From Thermofilum uzonense (GTDB lineage Archaea; Thermoproteota; Thermoprotei; Thermofilales; Thermofilaceae), in contig NZ_CP009961.1 in the NCBI RefSeq assembly GCF_000993805.1, positions 334,001-398,000 of the forward strand: 64,000 bases of DNA, in the 5' to 3' direction. The position numbers were made by a program, and so were the translations under genes. The first letter of the stretch is position 1. Each line of letters begins with the position of its first letter. Below the pieces are notes generated by a model. It was not told the DNA's origin and made no database searches. It saw only the letters and a list, made by a program, of their open reading frames with translations. Below, one piece after another: positions 34,051-42,849 of the stretch.

Positions 34051-35265
34051 TTACAATCCTAGCTCTCTGGCGATTTCATCTGCTACTCCCCCACCACCAA
34101 ACCTCGCCCATACAGCACACGTTCCCTCGAGGGAAACCATGCATGGACCATAAGGCTTTTCGGGTGTACACTTCTTTAAGAACATGGGGCAATCTGTGGG
34201 CTTAGCCTTCCCGAGCGTCACCTCCGCACACCTGCAACCCGGCGGGGTGTCCTTTCTCCACTCTTCTGGCCTGATCTCCTTGATCCCGAACTGCTTGAAA
34301 GCATCCATCCTCGCGAAAGAGTCGCGTAACCTTAGACCGCTTAACGGGAAGAAGCCTATACCTCTCCAAGCATCGTCAACCGTTTCGAATACTTTATGTA
34401 TCATAGCCTGCGCCTTTAAATCCCCGCTCCAGGTGACCGCCCTCGTATACTCGATCTTCACCTTCGCTTCTCGTGAAATAATTTGCCGGAGGATCTCGGC
34501 TATGGACAACAGGACATCCAAGGGCTCAAACCCTGAGACCACAACGGGCACAGAGTAATTTTCGGCCACAGGCTCCCATGCCTTAGCACCTGTTATAGTC
34601 GACACATGTCCCGGTGCGATGACCCCCATAACGGGGGGCTCTGGTGGCTTTTCGCGGAGAATATCCATAGCGTAAAACATTGCGGGGGGCGTCAGCTTAG
34701 CCAGGCTTAAAAGTTTTAAGTTATCGGGCATCTTACCGCTTAGAACGGCCTGAGCGTATGCTGGAGCAGCCGTTTCAAAGCCTATACCTAGGAAAACAGC
34801 CTCCTTTCCATTATTCCTCGAGTCCTTGATAGCTTCTAGGATGTTCAACACAAGCTTGACGTCACCACCCATTGCCTTAGCTTCCTCGAGAGACGTGACG
34901 CCACGTACCTCATTTATTGTGCGAAGCTTGTAGGTGTCTCCATAAGTGTAGACGCGGATACCGTCAAGTGACAGCCTTATAGCATCTTCAATGTATTTCG
35001 AAGGTGTAACACAGACTGGACACCCGGGTCCAGCTACGAGCTCTAGCCCCTTCGGCATCAAGCTTCTCAAGCCAAAATGAACGATAGTCCACTCGTGAGT
35101 GCCACAGAAGTTCATAATCTTGATGCTGTCAAGTCCGAGTACTTTCCTTGCCTGGTTAAACCTTTCATGGATGACTCTGGATAACCTCCGTGCTAGCTCC
35201 TCGCTCCCCCTGAAGGTTCTTTCTAACTCTTCAATGGTTCTGACGTCTGTAGCTCCTGGCTTCAT
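34051..35265 (-). CDS. hypD: Hydrogenase maturation protein HypD
   Basis: A 404-residue HypD. The conserved cysteine motifs are present: FCGTHE (Cys54), GPGCPVC (Cys82, Cys85), and the C-terminal [4Fe-4S] region PPGCRCAEVTLGKAKPTDCP with KKCTPEKPYGPCMVSLEGTC. GIGFETAAPAYA and APGHVSTITG are further family blocks. HypD holds the iron while the CN and CO ligands are attached and works with HypC and HypE, both encoded near 5-6 kb. The start is ATG. It is monocistronic here. Confidence 0.96.
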   Translation of the reverse strand: MKPGATDVRTIEELERTFRGSEELARRLSRVIHERFNQARKVLGLDSIKIMNFCGTHEWTIVHFGLRSLMPKGLELVAGPGCPVCVTPSKYIEDAIRLSLDGIRVYTYGDTYKLRTINEVRGVTSLEEAKAMGGDVKLVLNILEAIKDSRNNGKEAVFLGIGFETAAPAYAQAVLSGKMPDNLKLLSLAKLTPPAMFYAMDILREKPPEPPVMGVIAPGHVSTITGAKAWEPVAENYSVPVVVSGFEPLDVLLSIAEILRQIISREAKVKIEYTRAVTWSGDLKAQAMIHKVFETVDDAWRGIGFFPLSGLRLRDSFARMDAFKQFGIKEIRPEEWRKDTPPGCRCAEVTLGKAKPTDCPMFLKKCTPEKPYGPCMVSLEGTCAVWARFGGGGVADEIARELGL

Positions 35266-35445
35266 TACCTATTTCTTGTACTAATTCAGCCTCCCAAAAT
35301 ATAAGCTTCGCCTATGAGCCGTTAGTAAAAGCTTACATATCACTGTTCTAATCATGCTGGCCCACAGGAGTATATTCCGCGATATGTAACATGATGTATT
35401 AACAAATGCCTTAATACGGAAAAACGCTCAAGCCAACGATGCCAT

Positions 35446-36789
35446 ATGGCAACTAAAAGATACGACGTTGTAATTGTTGGTGGAGGTGCCGGTGGGCTTG
35501 CAACAGCCCTTGCACTGAAAACACTCCGCTCAGACCTTAAGGTTCTAGTAATAAGGAGGACAAAGTCACAACCCGTGCCCTGCTCCGTACCATACATTGT
35601 AGAGACTATAGGCTCATTAGAGGGGTGCCTTATCCCTGACTCAATACTTACAAGCTCCGGCGCAGAGCTCCTAATAGACGAAGTCGTTAAGATTAACCCA
35701 GAAGAGAAGTTTGTGCTAACTTCGAGCGGCAGGAAGATCAACTATGACAAGCTAGTTCTTTCAATGGGAACAAGCCCTGCGAAGCTAAACATACCGGGTA
35801 TTGGCTTGAAGGGCGTCGTCCTCATATCAAAGGAAGGAGAACCTCTAGCTCAGGCCCTAGAGGTATTAAAGAATGCGAAACGCATCGTGATAATAGGTGC
35901 GGGATTCGTGGGAATGGAGTATGCGGATGACCTGGCAAAGGGGCGTGAAATACACGTCGTTGAGGTTTTAGACGAGGCTCTGGCCCTTTCCTTTGACAAG
36001 GAGTTCGGAGAAATCGCCAGGAAGAATCTAGAGGCTAAGGGAGTAAAGTTTCACCTTAAAACGGGGGTAAAGGAGATATTAGGGAACGGAAAAGTTGAAA
36101 AGGTACTCCTGAGCAATGGTAATCAATTGGATGCAGACGCTGTTCTTATCGGGGTAGGAGTAGCACCAAATACCGAGATAGCCAGAGAGGCCGGTATTGA
36201 GTTGGACGAGCAGGGACACGTTATCGTGGACTCCTTCATGCGTACAAACATCCCTGACATCTACGCGGTGGGAGACATAGCCCAGAAAAGAGACTTTTTC
36301 ACCGGGAAACCCATCCGTGCATACTTTGCAACCCTAGCAGTCTTCGAGGGCAGAGTTGCAGCAATGCATATAGCGGGGGTAAATCCATCTAAAGGCTGCG
36401 AAGGAATACTGCCAGTCTTCTCCACTACCATCGCTGGAACAGCCCTCACTGCAGCGGGACTCACCGAGAGCGCGGCGGAAAAGCTCGGCTTGAAGGTGAT
36501 AGCCGTCACAGTGGAGGCACCCAACCGACACCCAGCTAGTCTTCCCGGAGTCTCCAAGATAAAGTTTAAAGCACTCTTCTCGAAGGGTGATCTACGACTT
36601 GTAGGAGTTCAAATTGCAGGGCCCGAATCCGTTGGCGAGATGATTAACTATGCAGCGGCTGCAATCCAGAGCAACCTCACAGCCTATGACATCGTAAAGC
36701 TACAGTACGCGACTCACCCACTTCTAACCACATCACCAATAGTTTACCCACTACACATGGCAGCTTTAAGTGCAATCAGCCAAAAATGA
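35446..36789 (+). CDS. CoA-disulfide reductase / NADH oxidase-like flavoprotein
   Basis: A 447-residue FAD- and NAD(P)H-dependent disulfide oxidoreductase. The FAD site is VVIVGGGAGGLATALAL, the NAD(P)H site IVIIGAGFVGMEYADDL, and the second FAD block DIYAVGDIAQK. The single redox Cys lies in PVPCSVPY (Cys46), the pattern of CoA-disulfide reductases and NADH oxidases. The C-terminal dimerisation domain is complete. Hyperthermophile homologs reduce CoA disulfide, polysulfide or oxygen. It starts at ATG, is monocistronic, and fits a sulfur-rich anaerobic lifestyle with occasional oxygen exposure. Confidence 0.9.
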   Translation: MATKRYDVVIVGGGAGGLATALALKTLRSDLKVLVIRRTKSQPVPCSVPYIVETIGSLEGCLIPDSILTSSGAELLIDEVVKINPEEKFVLTSSGRKINYDKLVLSMGTSPAKLNIPGIGLKGVVLISKEGEPLAQALEVLKNAKRIVIIGAGFVGMEYADDLAKGREIHVVEVLDEALALSFDKEFGEIARKNLEAKGVKFHLKTGVKEILGNGKVEKVLLSNGNQLDADAVLIGVGVAPNTEIAREAGIELDEQGHVIVDSFMRTNIPDIYAVGDIAQKRDFFTGKPIRAYFATLAVFEGRVAAMHIAGVNPSKGCEGILPVFSTTIAGTALTAAGLTESAAEKLGLKVIAVTVEAPNRHPASLPGVSKIKFKALFSKGDLRLVGVQIAGPESVGEMINYAAAAIQSNLTAYDIVKLQYATHPLLTTSPIVYPLHMAALSAISQK

Positions 36790-36846
36790 ACAGTACCTTT
36801 CATATCTAATAACTTTCCCTCGTAGAACAAAAATAACTCGTGTTCT

Positions 36847-37599
36847 CTAACGCCCGCCATCGCCAAGATCTTTTTCCAATAGATATTCTGTCTTGTGTGC
36901 GCGGAAACCAGCCTTGTAGAGCTCTTCTACAATTTTCTCCTTAGTAGAGTCAACGGGTATCGTTATAAGATGGATATCAGATTGAAGCGCGATGGAGCGT
37001 AACCCGTTAAGGAGGGCCCATAGTGCGTCGATAGAACTATATGAAGAAAGAGCTACATAGTCTATGAAGAGCTCGTCGTCCATGGAGAACTCTGCAAGCC
37101 CTTTTACACGGGTCCCCCTGTAGACAAGCAGGGCCTTCTCACCAGTTGAGTACCTCTTATACACCATCCTGTCTACAGGCTCGGTAAGCGTGCTCCACCA
37201 AGTTGTAGGCTTGAAGCTTTTAAGCCTCCTTATCGAGGAAGCCTTCTTAAGCTTTAGTGTAAAAGCATTCATAGGCATCTCGACTAGACGTGAGGGATCT
37301 GCCGCGAGGAACAAGATGACTCCTTTCACATTGTACCCCCTCTTAAGATAGAAGTCCAAGGCCCTAAGGTTGCCCTCCTTAACGCTCAACGCGACTCTCT
37401 CAACATCCTCTCGCTTTAAGAGTTCCTCCACGGCCTGAATGAGCTTGCCCCCGATACCCATGTCCCTGTAATCTGGATCCACAGCTAGACTGTCAATATA
37501 AGCAAGCTCCCTGTACTTGTAGGCAATTATGAAGCCTACGACCCTCCCGTTAACCTCTGCCACTAGGACTTTCCGTCGTCTCGAACGAACGCCAATCAT
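36847..37599 (-). CDS. GNAT acetyltransferase, N-terminus interrupted upstream
   Basis: A GNAT-fold N-acetyltransferase with motif A IDSLAVDPDYRDMGIGGKLI and NLRALDFYLKRGYNV, then a second, unrecognised domain of about 120 residues. The first canonical start in the uninterrupted frame is ATG 37599, but that omits the beginning of the GNAT fold. The same frame continues upstream with GNAT-like sequence (EVIVRPARSRDAECIFRIHL) to ATG 37752, which has AGGTGGT and a TATA box, but its third codon is TGA. So the gene is either nonsense-mutated, recoded, started at a rare codon or affected by a sequence error. Confidence 0.75.
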   Translation of the reverse strand: MIGVRSRRRKVLVAEVNGRVVGFIIAYKYRELAYIDSLAVDPDYRDMGIGGKLIQAVEELLKREDVERVALSVKEGNLRALDFYLKRGYNVKGVILFLAADPSRLVEMPMNAFTLKLKKASSIRRLKSFKPTTWWSTLTEPVDRMVYKRYSTGEKALLVYRGTRVKGLAEFSMDDELFIDYVALSSYSSIDALWALLNGLRSIALQSDIHLITIPVDSTKEKIVEELYKAGFRAHKTEYLLEKDLGDGGR

Positions 37600-37887
37600 G
37601 GCCTTGAACCACTCGAGGTCTTCCTCGTCGAGCCCCTCAAGCGATTTCAGGTGAATACGAAATATGCACTCGGCGTCACGGGAACGCGCGGGTCGAACTA
37701 TAACCTCGGTTGATCGGCTTCCGCTCGAGAAGGAAGCTTTGAGTCAACTCATTAAATTAGACCACCTGCCGACACGTATGATAAACGAGAGATTTTTAAA
37801 CTTTTCGTTTTACAGAAACTATATCTTTCAATAACCCAGGGAAAGCAATATATTTCCTTATACAGGACTCGCATACATGAATCACTT

Positions 37888-38811
37888 ATGGATAATACGA
37901 CGTTCAAGAGGGTTTTACTATTCACTCTTCTAGCCTATCTCCTCGCTTTTCTAGTCGACTTCATTCTTTTTGCGACGAAAGGCTATGAGCACCGTCTCGC
38001 ACTTAACTTGTGGGCTTTTTCCAGAATGTGGATTGTCACTATAGCAACCATTATCTCTCTCAGGGTTCTCGGTGAGAATGCGTGGTCGACGTTAAAGAGC
38101 CATTTGGCAATACACAAGAGATCCATTATTCTTTTCCTAGCTGCTCCCTTATTTGTATATGTTGCTCTTGGGGTCTACATCGGTATAGCTGAGCCACTAG
38201 GGCTCTTCGACTTCAATTCTTATGTAAACAAAATACGAGAAGTCCTGGGAAGCCAGCTCCCGCAATTAATGGAGGGAGATCTACGAGATCTTGCTGAAAG
38301 GATCGCGTATTCGACTGTTACGGTCAATGCATATATAGCAGCCATAACCATTAACGCGTTTTTCGCCCTTGGAGAAGAAATCGGTTGGAGGGGATACCTG
38401 TACCAGCAGCTCGGCTACACACCTAACCTTAAAAACACTATAATAATCGGTACGATTTGGGCATTGTGGCATGCACCTGCAATCCTCTTACTAGGATACA
38501 ATTACCCTGCTAGTAGAATATTTGGGCTCTTGTTCTTTATCCCTCTCGGCATAGTTCTCACATATCCACTCCTACTATTCACAAGTCATGCGAAAAGCGT
38601 CTTACCAGCGGCTTCACTGCACGGAGCATTCAACGCGCTATGGCCTCTAACCCTAATAGCATCTAATCTCCCAGCCTTCCAGCGAGAAACGTTACTTGGC
38701 CTAGGATTACTTGGGATACTCTCACTAATCATTGCCGATCTATTCCTTTACGTTGTTCTACACCTGAAAAGACTACACCTCCCGCACCCTGGAGGGTTGG
38801 GGTTTCCTTAG
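37888..38811 (+). CDS. CPBP-family intramembrane metalloprotease
   Basis: A 307-residue polytopic protein with seven or eight helices. The CPBP (CAAX protease/bacteriocin-processing) motifs are ALGEEIGWRGYL (Glu163, Glu164, Arg168), ALWHAPAI (His195) and LHGAFNAL. These form the intramembrane metal site of Rce1-like proteases. Such proteins process lipopeptides or give immunity to secreted peptides. The last dozen residues (LHLPHPGGLGFP) are encoded by DNA resembling the flanking repeat at 42628, so the native C-terminus may have been replaced when the repeat arrived. Confidence 0.85.
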   Translation: MDNTTFKRVLLFTLLAYLLAFLVDFILFATKGYEHRLALNLWAFSRMWIVTIATIISLRVLGENAWSTLKSHLAIHKRSIILFLAAPLFVYVALGVYIGIAEPLGLFDFNSYVNKIREVLGSQLPQLMEGDLRDLAERIAYSTVTVNAYIAAITINAFFALGEEIGWRGYLYQQLGYTPNLKNTIIIGTIWALWHAPAILLLGYNYPASRIFGLLFFIPLGIVLTYPLLLFTSHAKSVLPAASLHGAFNALWPLTLIASNLPAFQRETLLGLGLLGILSLIIADLFLYVVLHLKRLHLPHPGGLGFP

Positions 38812-38882
38812 GGCGGGTCACGGGTTTGTTGATTACCGCCCTCACCTTCACTACTTCACAGCTGGTGGCTGATAGACACCCC
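38777..38882 (+). repeat. Direct repeat A bordering the restriction-modification island
   Basis: The 72-base core 38811-38882 matches 42664-42735 at 70 of 72 positions, and weaker similarity extends to about 38777. The core contains a GGGCGG/ACCGCCC hairpin and a small CAGC-TGGTG-GCTG hairpin; both mismatches fall outside the stems. The rest of 38883-39025 shows no gene, only a short minus-strand frame that would encode a hydrophobic stretch (WLIDIFVFLILNAFLPWIIY) and looks like a gene remnant. Confidence 0.85.
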
Positions 38883-39025
38883 GCAGCTCCCTCAAACACT
38901 GTTGATTCTCCTCTCGGGCATGATGTAGATTATCCACGGGAGGAACGCATTGAGGATTAAGAAGACGAAGATGTCGATAAGCCAGGGTGGGTGGAGAGGT
39001 GGCTACTGCGCGACTCAATTACACG

Positions 39026-42000
39026 TTATCTATAGTCTAGGAGTGTATTAGTTCCCTTTACACTTAACAACTCCACAACTAGCCTATCAATCTCGTTCAA
39101 CAAATCTCTCAGGTTTTCTCTAATTGTCGCTCTCAGCCGGCCCATTTCCTGCGGCGTTAGATAGCTCCTTTCCGCCAGACTCTCGTCGTAGCCCAGACTT
39201 TGCAGAACCTCTTTTAGCAATCCCTTGCAGACACTCTCCCTGGCAGTCCTGCCAAGCTCTGCGAGCTTTATATGGCGCTCGTCCATAGGATTCAACCTGG
39301 GTATGGGGAACTCAAGTGGTTTTTTGTGGAAGTGTCTTGCGCCAAATTCTCCCTTTGTTTGAAACGGCTTCACTAGTCTATCCAGCACCGGCGAGTTCAG
39401 TGCGGCGGCCAAGTAATCCGCCTCCTCCAAGCTGTTCACATGTGCTACATAAAGCGTATGATCGATAATTATGTCTCTCAATTCCAGCTTAACATCTCCC
39501 GCCAGTGTTTTAACCGTTATGTCTTGCGGCCCTACGGGAACGACTGCCGCCGTTAAATAAGTGCCGGATGTGTTGTACACTACGCGGTATTTCGCAGCCG
39601 GGTCGTGCGACGTCAGCTTGTTCTGGTAATTCAACCACTCGTAGATGCTCGCCCGCTCCTTCTTCCTCCCTCTGTACTTCTCCCACAGTCTCTGCGCCTC
39701 CTCCATCCTCTGCGCCATGTAGCCGTGGCCTCTGCCCCTGAGGGCGTCGGGCGCCAGGAGGGCGTACCCGCGGCCCCGCGGCTCGATGGGCAAAACGGCT
39801 ATCGAGGGTTGGAGGTAGCAGAATGGCACCAACTCGCTGGATGTCAGCACAGCATACAGGTAAATCATCTCCACTGGTCTCTGCGCTATGGCCAGCTGCA
39901 ACGCCTTCGCCTCTTTGCGCTCTACCGCCCGCTTAGAAGACCTCACGATAGCTAACTCTTCGCCGACGACGCCGACTACATCCACGAAAAATATCGGTCG
40001 CGGAACGACCGTTGCGCCTTCCTTGAACCTTTCGTAGTAGTAGGAGCGGGCGGTTTTGATCTCCGGCAGCTGCACGTAGCTCCACGCGCTCCTCTCGCCG
40101 CTTGTGTTTAGGAAGAGATCGCGGCGCTCGTACCTGAGGGCCGCGTCCCCGAGGCTCAGCGTTTTTTGCCTGTCCTCCGGCAATCTGCCGCTCACTACGG
40201 TGGCAGGGATCGGGTACCGCACTCCCCCCTCCCTCTCCTTCTTCGCGATGATGGCGCACGCCGGCACGTAGAAGAGCGGCGAGACCTTCTCGAGGTCTAT
40301 CACCTCCAGGAACGTGTAGCTTATACGCGAGACCTTGCCCGTCCGTAGGTTGTGATGCTGATCCGCACTGAATACGGAGCGCGGCATCACGAACCCCACG
40401 GCTCCCCCCTCCTTCAGGTACATGTCCAGCGCCCTCGCCAGGAACAGGGCCGCCATCTCCATTTGGGTGATTAATTCGTCCTTCGTGGTCAGCTGGTAGT
40501 AGTCTTTAATCAGTGGTTTGATCACCTCCTCCTGGTATTTCGTGTCGGCTATAAAGCGGTAAGAGAGCCACGGCGGGTTGCCGACCACGCAGTCGAACGT
40601 ACCGGAGTACGCCTCCGGTACGATGTAGCTCTCCACAATAGAGACCCATATGGAGTCTCTTCCAAGCCTCTTCAAAGAGAGGAGGGTATCGTAAAAGTCC
40701 GCCATCACCGCGGCCTCTGCCTCCGAGAGGATCGCTCTGAAGCTCTCAGCAGCGTGCTCCTTGGGCATCTCCCTGTCCAGGAGATTTTGCAGCTCTTCCA
40801 TGGCCGGCTTTATCTTCCCGGCTGCCAATTTGGGGACGACGAACGTGTCCACCGAGGTGTCTATAACCACCGTCGGCACTACCTGATTCTTGACGAGTGT
40901 GCTCGTTTCGCTGTAGCTTGCGGGGGCGATGGAGTTGGCGAGGTATACGGGTATCTCGATGTCCCTGTCGCCCTTGTGCTTAAGCACGCGGATGCTGGCT
41001 AGCGCTATGAGGTAGTTGGTCCTCGCCGTGAGGAGCGCCAGCGCGTCTATGTCGAAACCTACAACGTTCTGGGTGATGAGTTGAAGTGTCTCTCTGGCTG
41101 CCTCGTCCGAGATGGAGCCGTTAAATTTCCGATTCAGGTATTCGCCCAGCCTCTGTATGTACAGCACCAGGAAGGTGCCGGTGCCCACGCCGGGGTCTAG
41201 GATCCTCTTGCGCAGGGGAGCGCGCCAGTCCTCTGCCCCCTCCCTGAGCATGTTCTCCACTGTCAGCCCCAGTTTGTCGAGCACTAGTTCGGCCAGCCAG
41301 TCGGGCGTGGTGTATATGCCGAGTTTCTGCCTCACCTGTCTCCGCGGCACCAACTCCTCGTACAGCACCTTAAACACGTCGCGGGCGCGCGAGGGGCTCA
41401 GTTCAAGCGCCTCCACGTCGAACTCGGCAAGCCTCTCCACAACCCCCCTCACCGCCTTATACACCTCAGCATCCCACGCGTCTATATACCAACTGTAGAG
41501 CTGGCCCTCTAGCAGGTTCCTAACGCCGTACCAGGCCATGGGACTGCCCTGCTCAAGCCTCGCTAGAGCCTCCCTAAGCCTGTCTGACTCCCCTGCACCT
41601 TTTCGGAGCTCATCCATAAAGGAGGAAATCGCGGAACCGTAGAATCCCTTCCGCGCCTCGCGTACTTGAGCGTCCTCGCCTTGTGAGGAAATTTCTGATT
41701 TTGAGAACCTGCTTGCCACCTCAGCGGCCAGCATCTTAAGGATGAGGGCGTAGTAGGTCTGTATGGCGAAGAAAAGCCTGGAGCCGTCCACACCCCTTTC
41801 TTCAATTCCGTACATCTCGGCTACCTCAGACACCTCGGCTCCCGCCCCTGGATATGTCTGAGAGACAAGCTTTACCCACTCTTTGTATAGATCCTCGGCT
41901 CTCCCGCTTATATTTTTCAGTTTATTGTAAAAGGTCTTCACAGCTTCTTTAGCTATCCCGCTTCCGTAGCCGAATTCAGCGGAGAGAGTGGCGGCGTCGA

Positions 42001-42334
42001 GACTTTTGCGCCAGGAGGCGGTGATGTGCTGTACAATAAGCCTCACGGAATCCTCATTAATGTTAAGGAGATCTGTAACTTCTAGCCTTCCGCTGTCCAC
42101 GTTGTATTTCGCGAACATGACCCTCACCCCGTCGGTTATGACGCCGGCGATGACAGGGCTCAGTTTCTTTTGCTGTATCTGATTGAGTATCGCCTTTACA
42201 TTCTCATCGTTCAGCAGGGCCGGTATGTACTTCTCGGTTACCTGCTTCTTCGCCTCCTCTCTGACGCTCTCGCTGGCAAGGCCTGGGTAGGGCCTCTTAA
42301 ACTCGAAAAAAAACCATGCCGTAGTATGCGTCAA
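39026..42334 (-). CDS. Type IIG restriction-modification enzyme, main part (frameshifted)
   Basis: This piece holds the methyltransferase and specificity parts of a fused restriction-modification protein. AdoMet motif I is DPGVGTGTFLV (about residue 379), and catalytic motif IV is NPPW (about 585), as in N6-adenine methylases. The last 400 residues should be the target-recognition region. The apparent N-terminus MTHTTAWFFF is an artefact: from EFKRPYPGL onward the frame continues the upstream 88-residue ORF, with one extra T in a T8 tract at 42306-42313. Corrected, the protein is about 1,178 residues. DNA here is much richer in G+C than its surroundings (49 of 60 bases in the line from 39721), which suggests horizontal transfer. 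Confidence 0.88.
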   Translation of the reverse strand: MTHTTAWFFFEFKRPYPGLASESVREEAKKQVTEKYIPALLNDENVKAILNQIQQKKLSPVIAGVITDGVRVMFAKYNVDSGRLEVTDLLNINEDSVRLIVQHITASWRKSLDAATLSAEFGYGSGIAKEAVKTFYNKLKNISGRAEDLYKEWVKLVSQTYPGAGAEVSEVAEMYGIEERGVDGSRLFFAIQTYYALILKMLAAEVASRFSKSEISSQGEDAQVREARKGFYGSAISSFMDELRKGAGESDRLREALARLEQGSPMAWYGVRNLLEGQLYSWYIDAWDAEVYKAVRGVVERLAEFDVEALELSPSRARDVFKVLYEELVPRRQVRQKLGIYTTPDWLAELVLDKLGLTVENMLREGAEDWRAPLRKRILDPGVGTGTFLVLYIQRLGEYLNRKFNGSISDEAARETLQLITQNVVGFDIDALALLTARTNYLIALASIRVLKHKGDRDIEIPVYLANSIAPASYSETSTLVKNQVVPTVVIDTSVDTFVVPKLAAGKIKPAMEELQNLLDREMPKEHAAESFRAILSEAEAAVMADFYDTLLSLKRLGRDSIWVSIVESYIVPEAYSGTFDCVVGNPPWLSYRFIADTKYQEEVIKPLIKDYYQLTTKDELITQMEMAALFLARALDMYLKEGGAVGFVMPRSVFSADQHHNLRTGKVSRISYTFLEVIDLEKVSPLFYVPACAIIAKKEREGGVRYPIPATVVSGRLPEDRQKTLSLGDAALRYERRDLFLNTSGERSAWSYVQLPEIKTARSYYYERFKEGATVVPRPIFFVDVVGVVGEELAIVRSSKRAVERKEAKALQLAIAQRPVEMIYLYAVLTSSELVPFCYLQPSIAVLPIEPRGRGYALLAPDALRGRGHGYMAQRMEEAQRLWEKYRGRKKERASIYEWLNYQNKLTSHDPAAKYRVVYNTSGTYLTAAVVPVGPQDITVKTLAGDVKLELRDIIIDHTLYVAHVNSLEEADYLAAALNSPVLDRLVKPFQTKGEFGARHFHKKPLEFPIPRLNPMDERHIKLAELGRTARESVCKGLLKEVLQSLGYDESLAERSYLTPQEMGRLRATIRENLRDLLNEIDRLVVELLSVKGTNTLLDYR

Positions 42335-42563
42335 TTCTGTAGTGTCTTACTAGGAAGCCCTCTTTGGCGTAGACTGTATACTCGTAGTAGGGCCTTGGCG
42401 CCCCAAGCGGAGACAGAACCTCTTCGTAGAGGATGCGGTCAAACCTATCCCTAAGGTTGTCCTCGCTACACTCCGGCTTTCTCTGTCTGCACAGGATCTC
42501 GAATTCTCTACCCACTTCCAGCAGTTTGTTTGCAACCTCGTCCAACTTGACGCGGGTAACCAC
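42297..42563 (-). CDS. Type IIG restriction-modification enzyme, N-terminal fragment
   Basis: The first 86 residues of the same gene as the large downstream frame. It starts at GTG with a TATA-like TTATTTAATA about 25 bases upstream and no ribosome-binding site. After RIDAYYGMVFF the frame runs into RV and stop; removal of one T from the T8 tract restores EFKRPYPGL. RID-x(7)-EFK has the form of a PD-(D/E)xK nuclease site, so the lesion separates the catalytic Asp from the ExK pair. In the present state no intact nuclease would be made without slippage. Confidence 0.85.
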   Translation of the reverse strand: MVTRVKLDEVANKLLEVGREFEILCRQRKPECSEDNLRDRFDRILYEEVLSPLGAPRPYYEYTVYAKEGFLVRHYRIDAYYGMVFFRV

Positions 42564-42627
42564 ATACCTAATTACGCTGGTTCAGTATTAAATAAGCAAT
42601 GCGTGGCATAATGTAGTGTAATCTGAC

Positions 42628-42735
42628 CTTCTTCCGCACTCTGAATGGTGGGGGTTTTCGTTTGGGCGGGTCACGGGTTTGTTGTTTACCGCCCTCGCCT
42701 TCACTACTTCACAGCTGGTGGCTGATAGACACCCC
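42628..42735 (+). repeat. Direct repeat B bordering the restriction-modification island
   Basis: Second copy of the repeat at 38777-38882, in the same orientation, 3,853 bases away. It lies just upstream of the restriction-modification promoter, so the two copies frame the island. On the minus strand it directly follows a short reading frame that may be a tnpB remnant. The stretch from 42850 to 43127 is otherwise empty apart from the protoglobin leader. Confidence 0.85.
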
Positions 42736-42747
42736 TGCTGCGCTCGT

Positions 42748-42849
42748 CTAGCGGTAGACCACGGGCCGGTCCTTCAGCCTAATGCCCCTATCCCTCACCA
42801 CGGAGGGCCTCTCATCCGTTTTTCCCGGGACACGTGGCCACGCCGTTTT
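42748..42849 (-). pseudogene. Possible 3' remnant of an IS605-type tnpB gene
   Basis: Thirty-three codons in an open frame end in TAG: AWPRVPGKTDERPSVVRDRG then IRLKDRPVVYR. The basic, Arg/Asp/Pro-rich tail resembles the C-terminal ends of archaeal TnpB proteins, and the structured repeat B follows it as an IS605 right end would. The upstream frame is closed by TAA and no RuvC motifs remain. The identification is by resemblance only. Confidence 0.35.

Noticed and set aside
39605-40348. Plus-strand ORFs inside the restriction-modification gene
   Set aside because: Shadows caused by the high G+C of the real gene; composition rich in Arg, Leu and Pro without motifs.
42738-42775. tRNA-like D-arm sequence (CTCGTCTAGCGGTAGACC)
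   Set aside because: No matching anticodon and T arms or acceptor pairing follow; on the minus strand it is better read as the end of a short protein frame.
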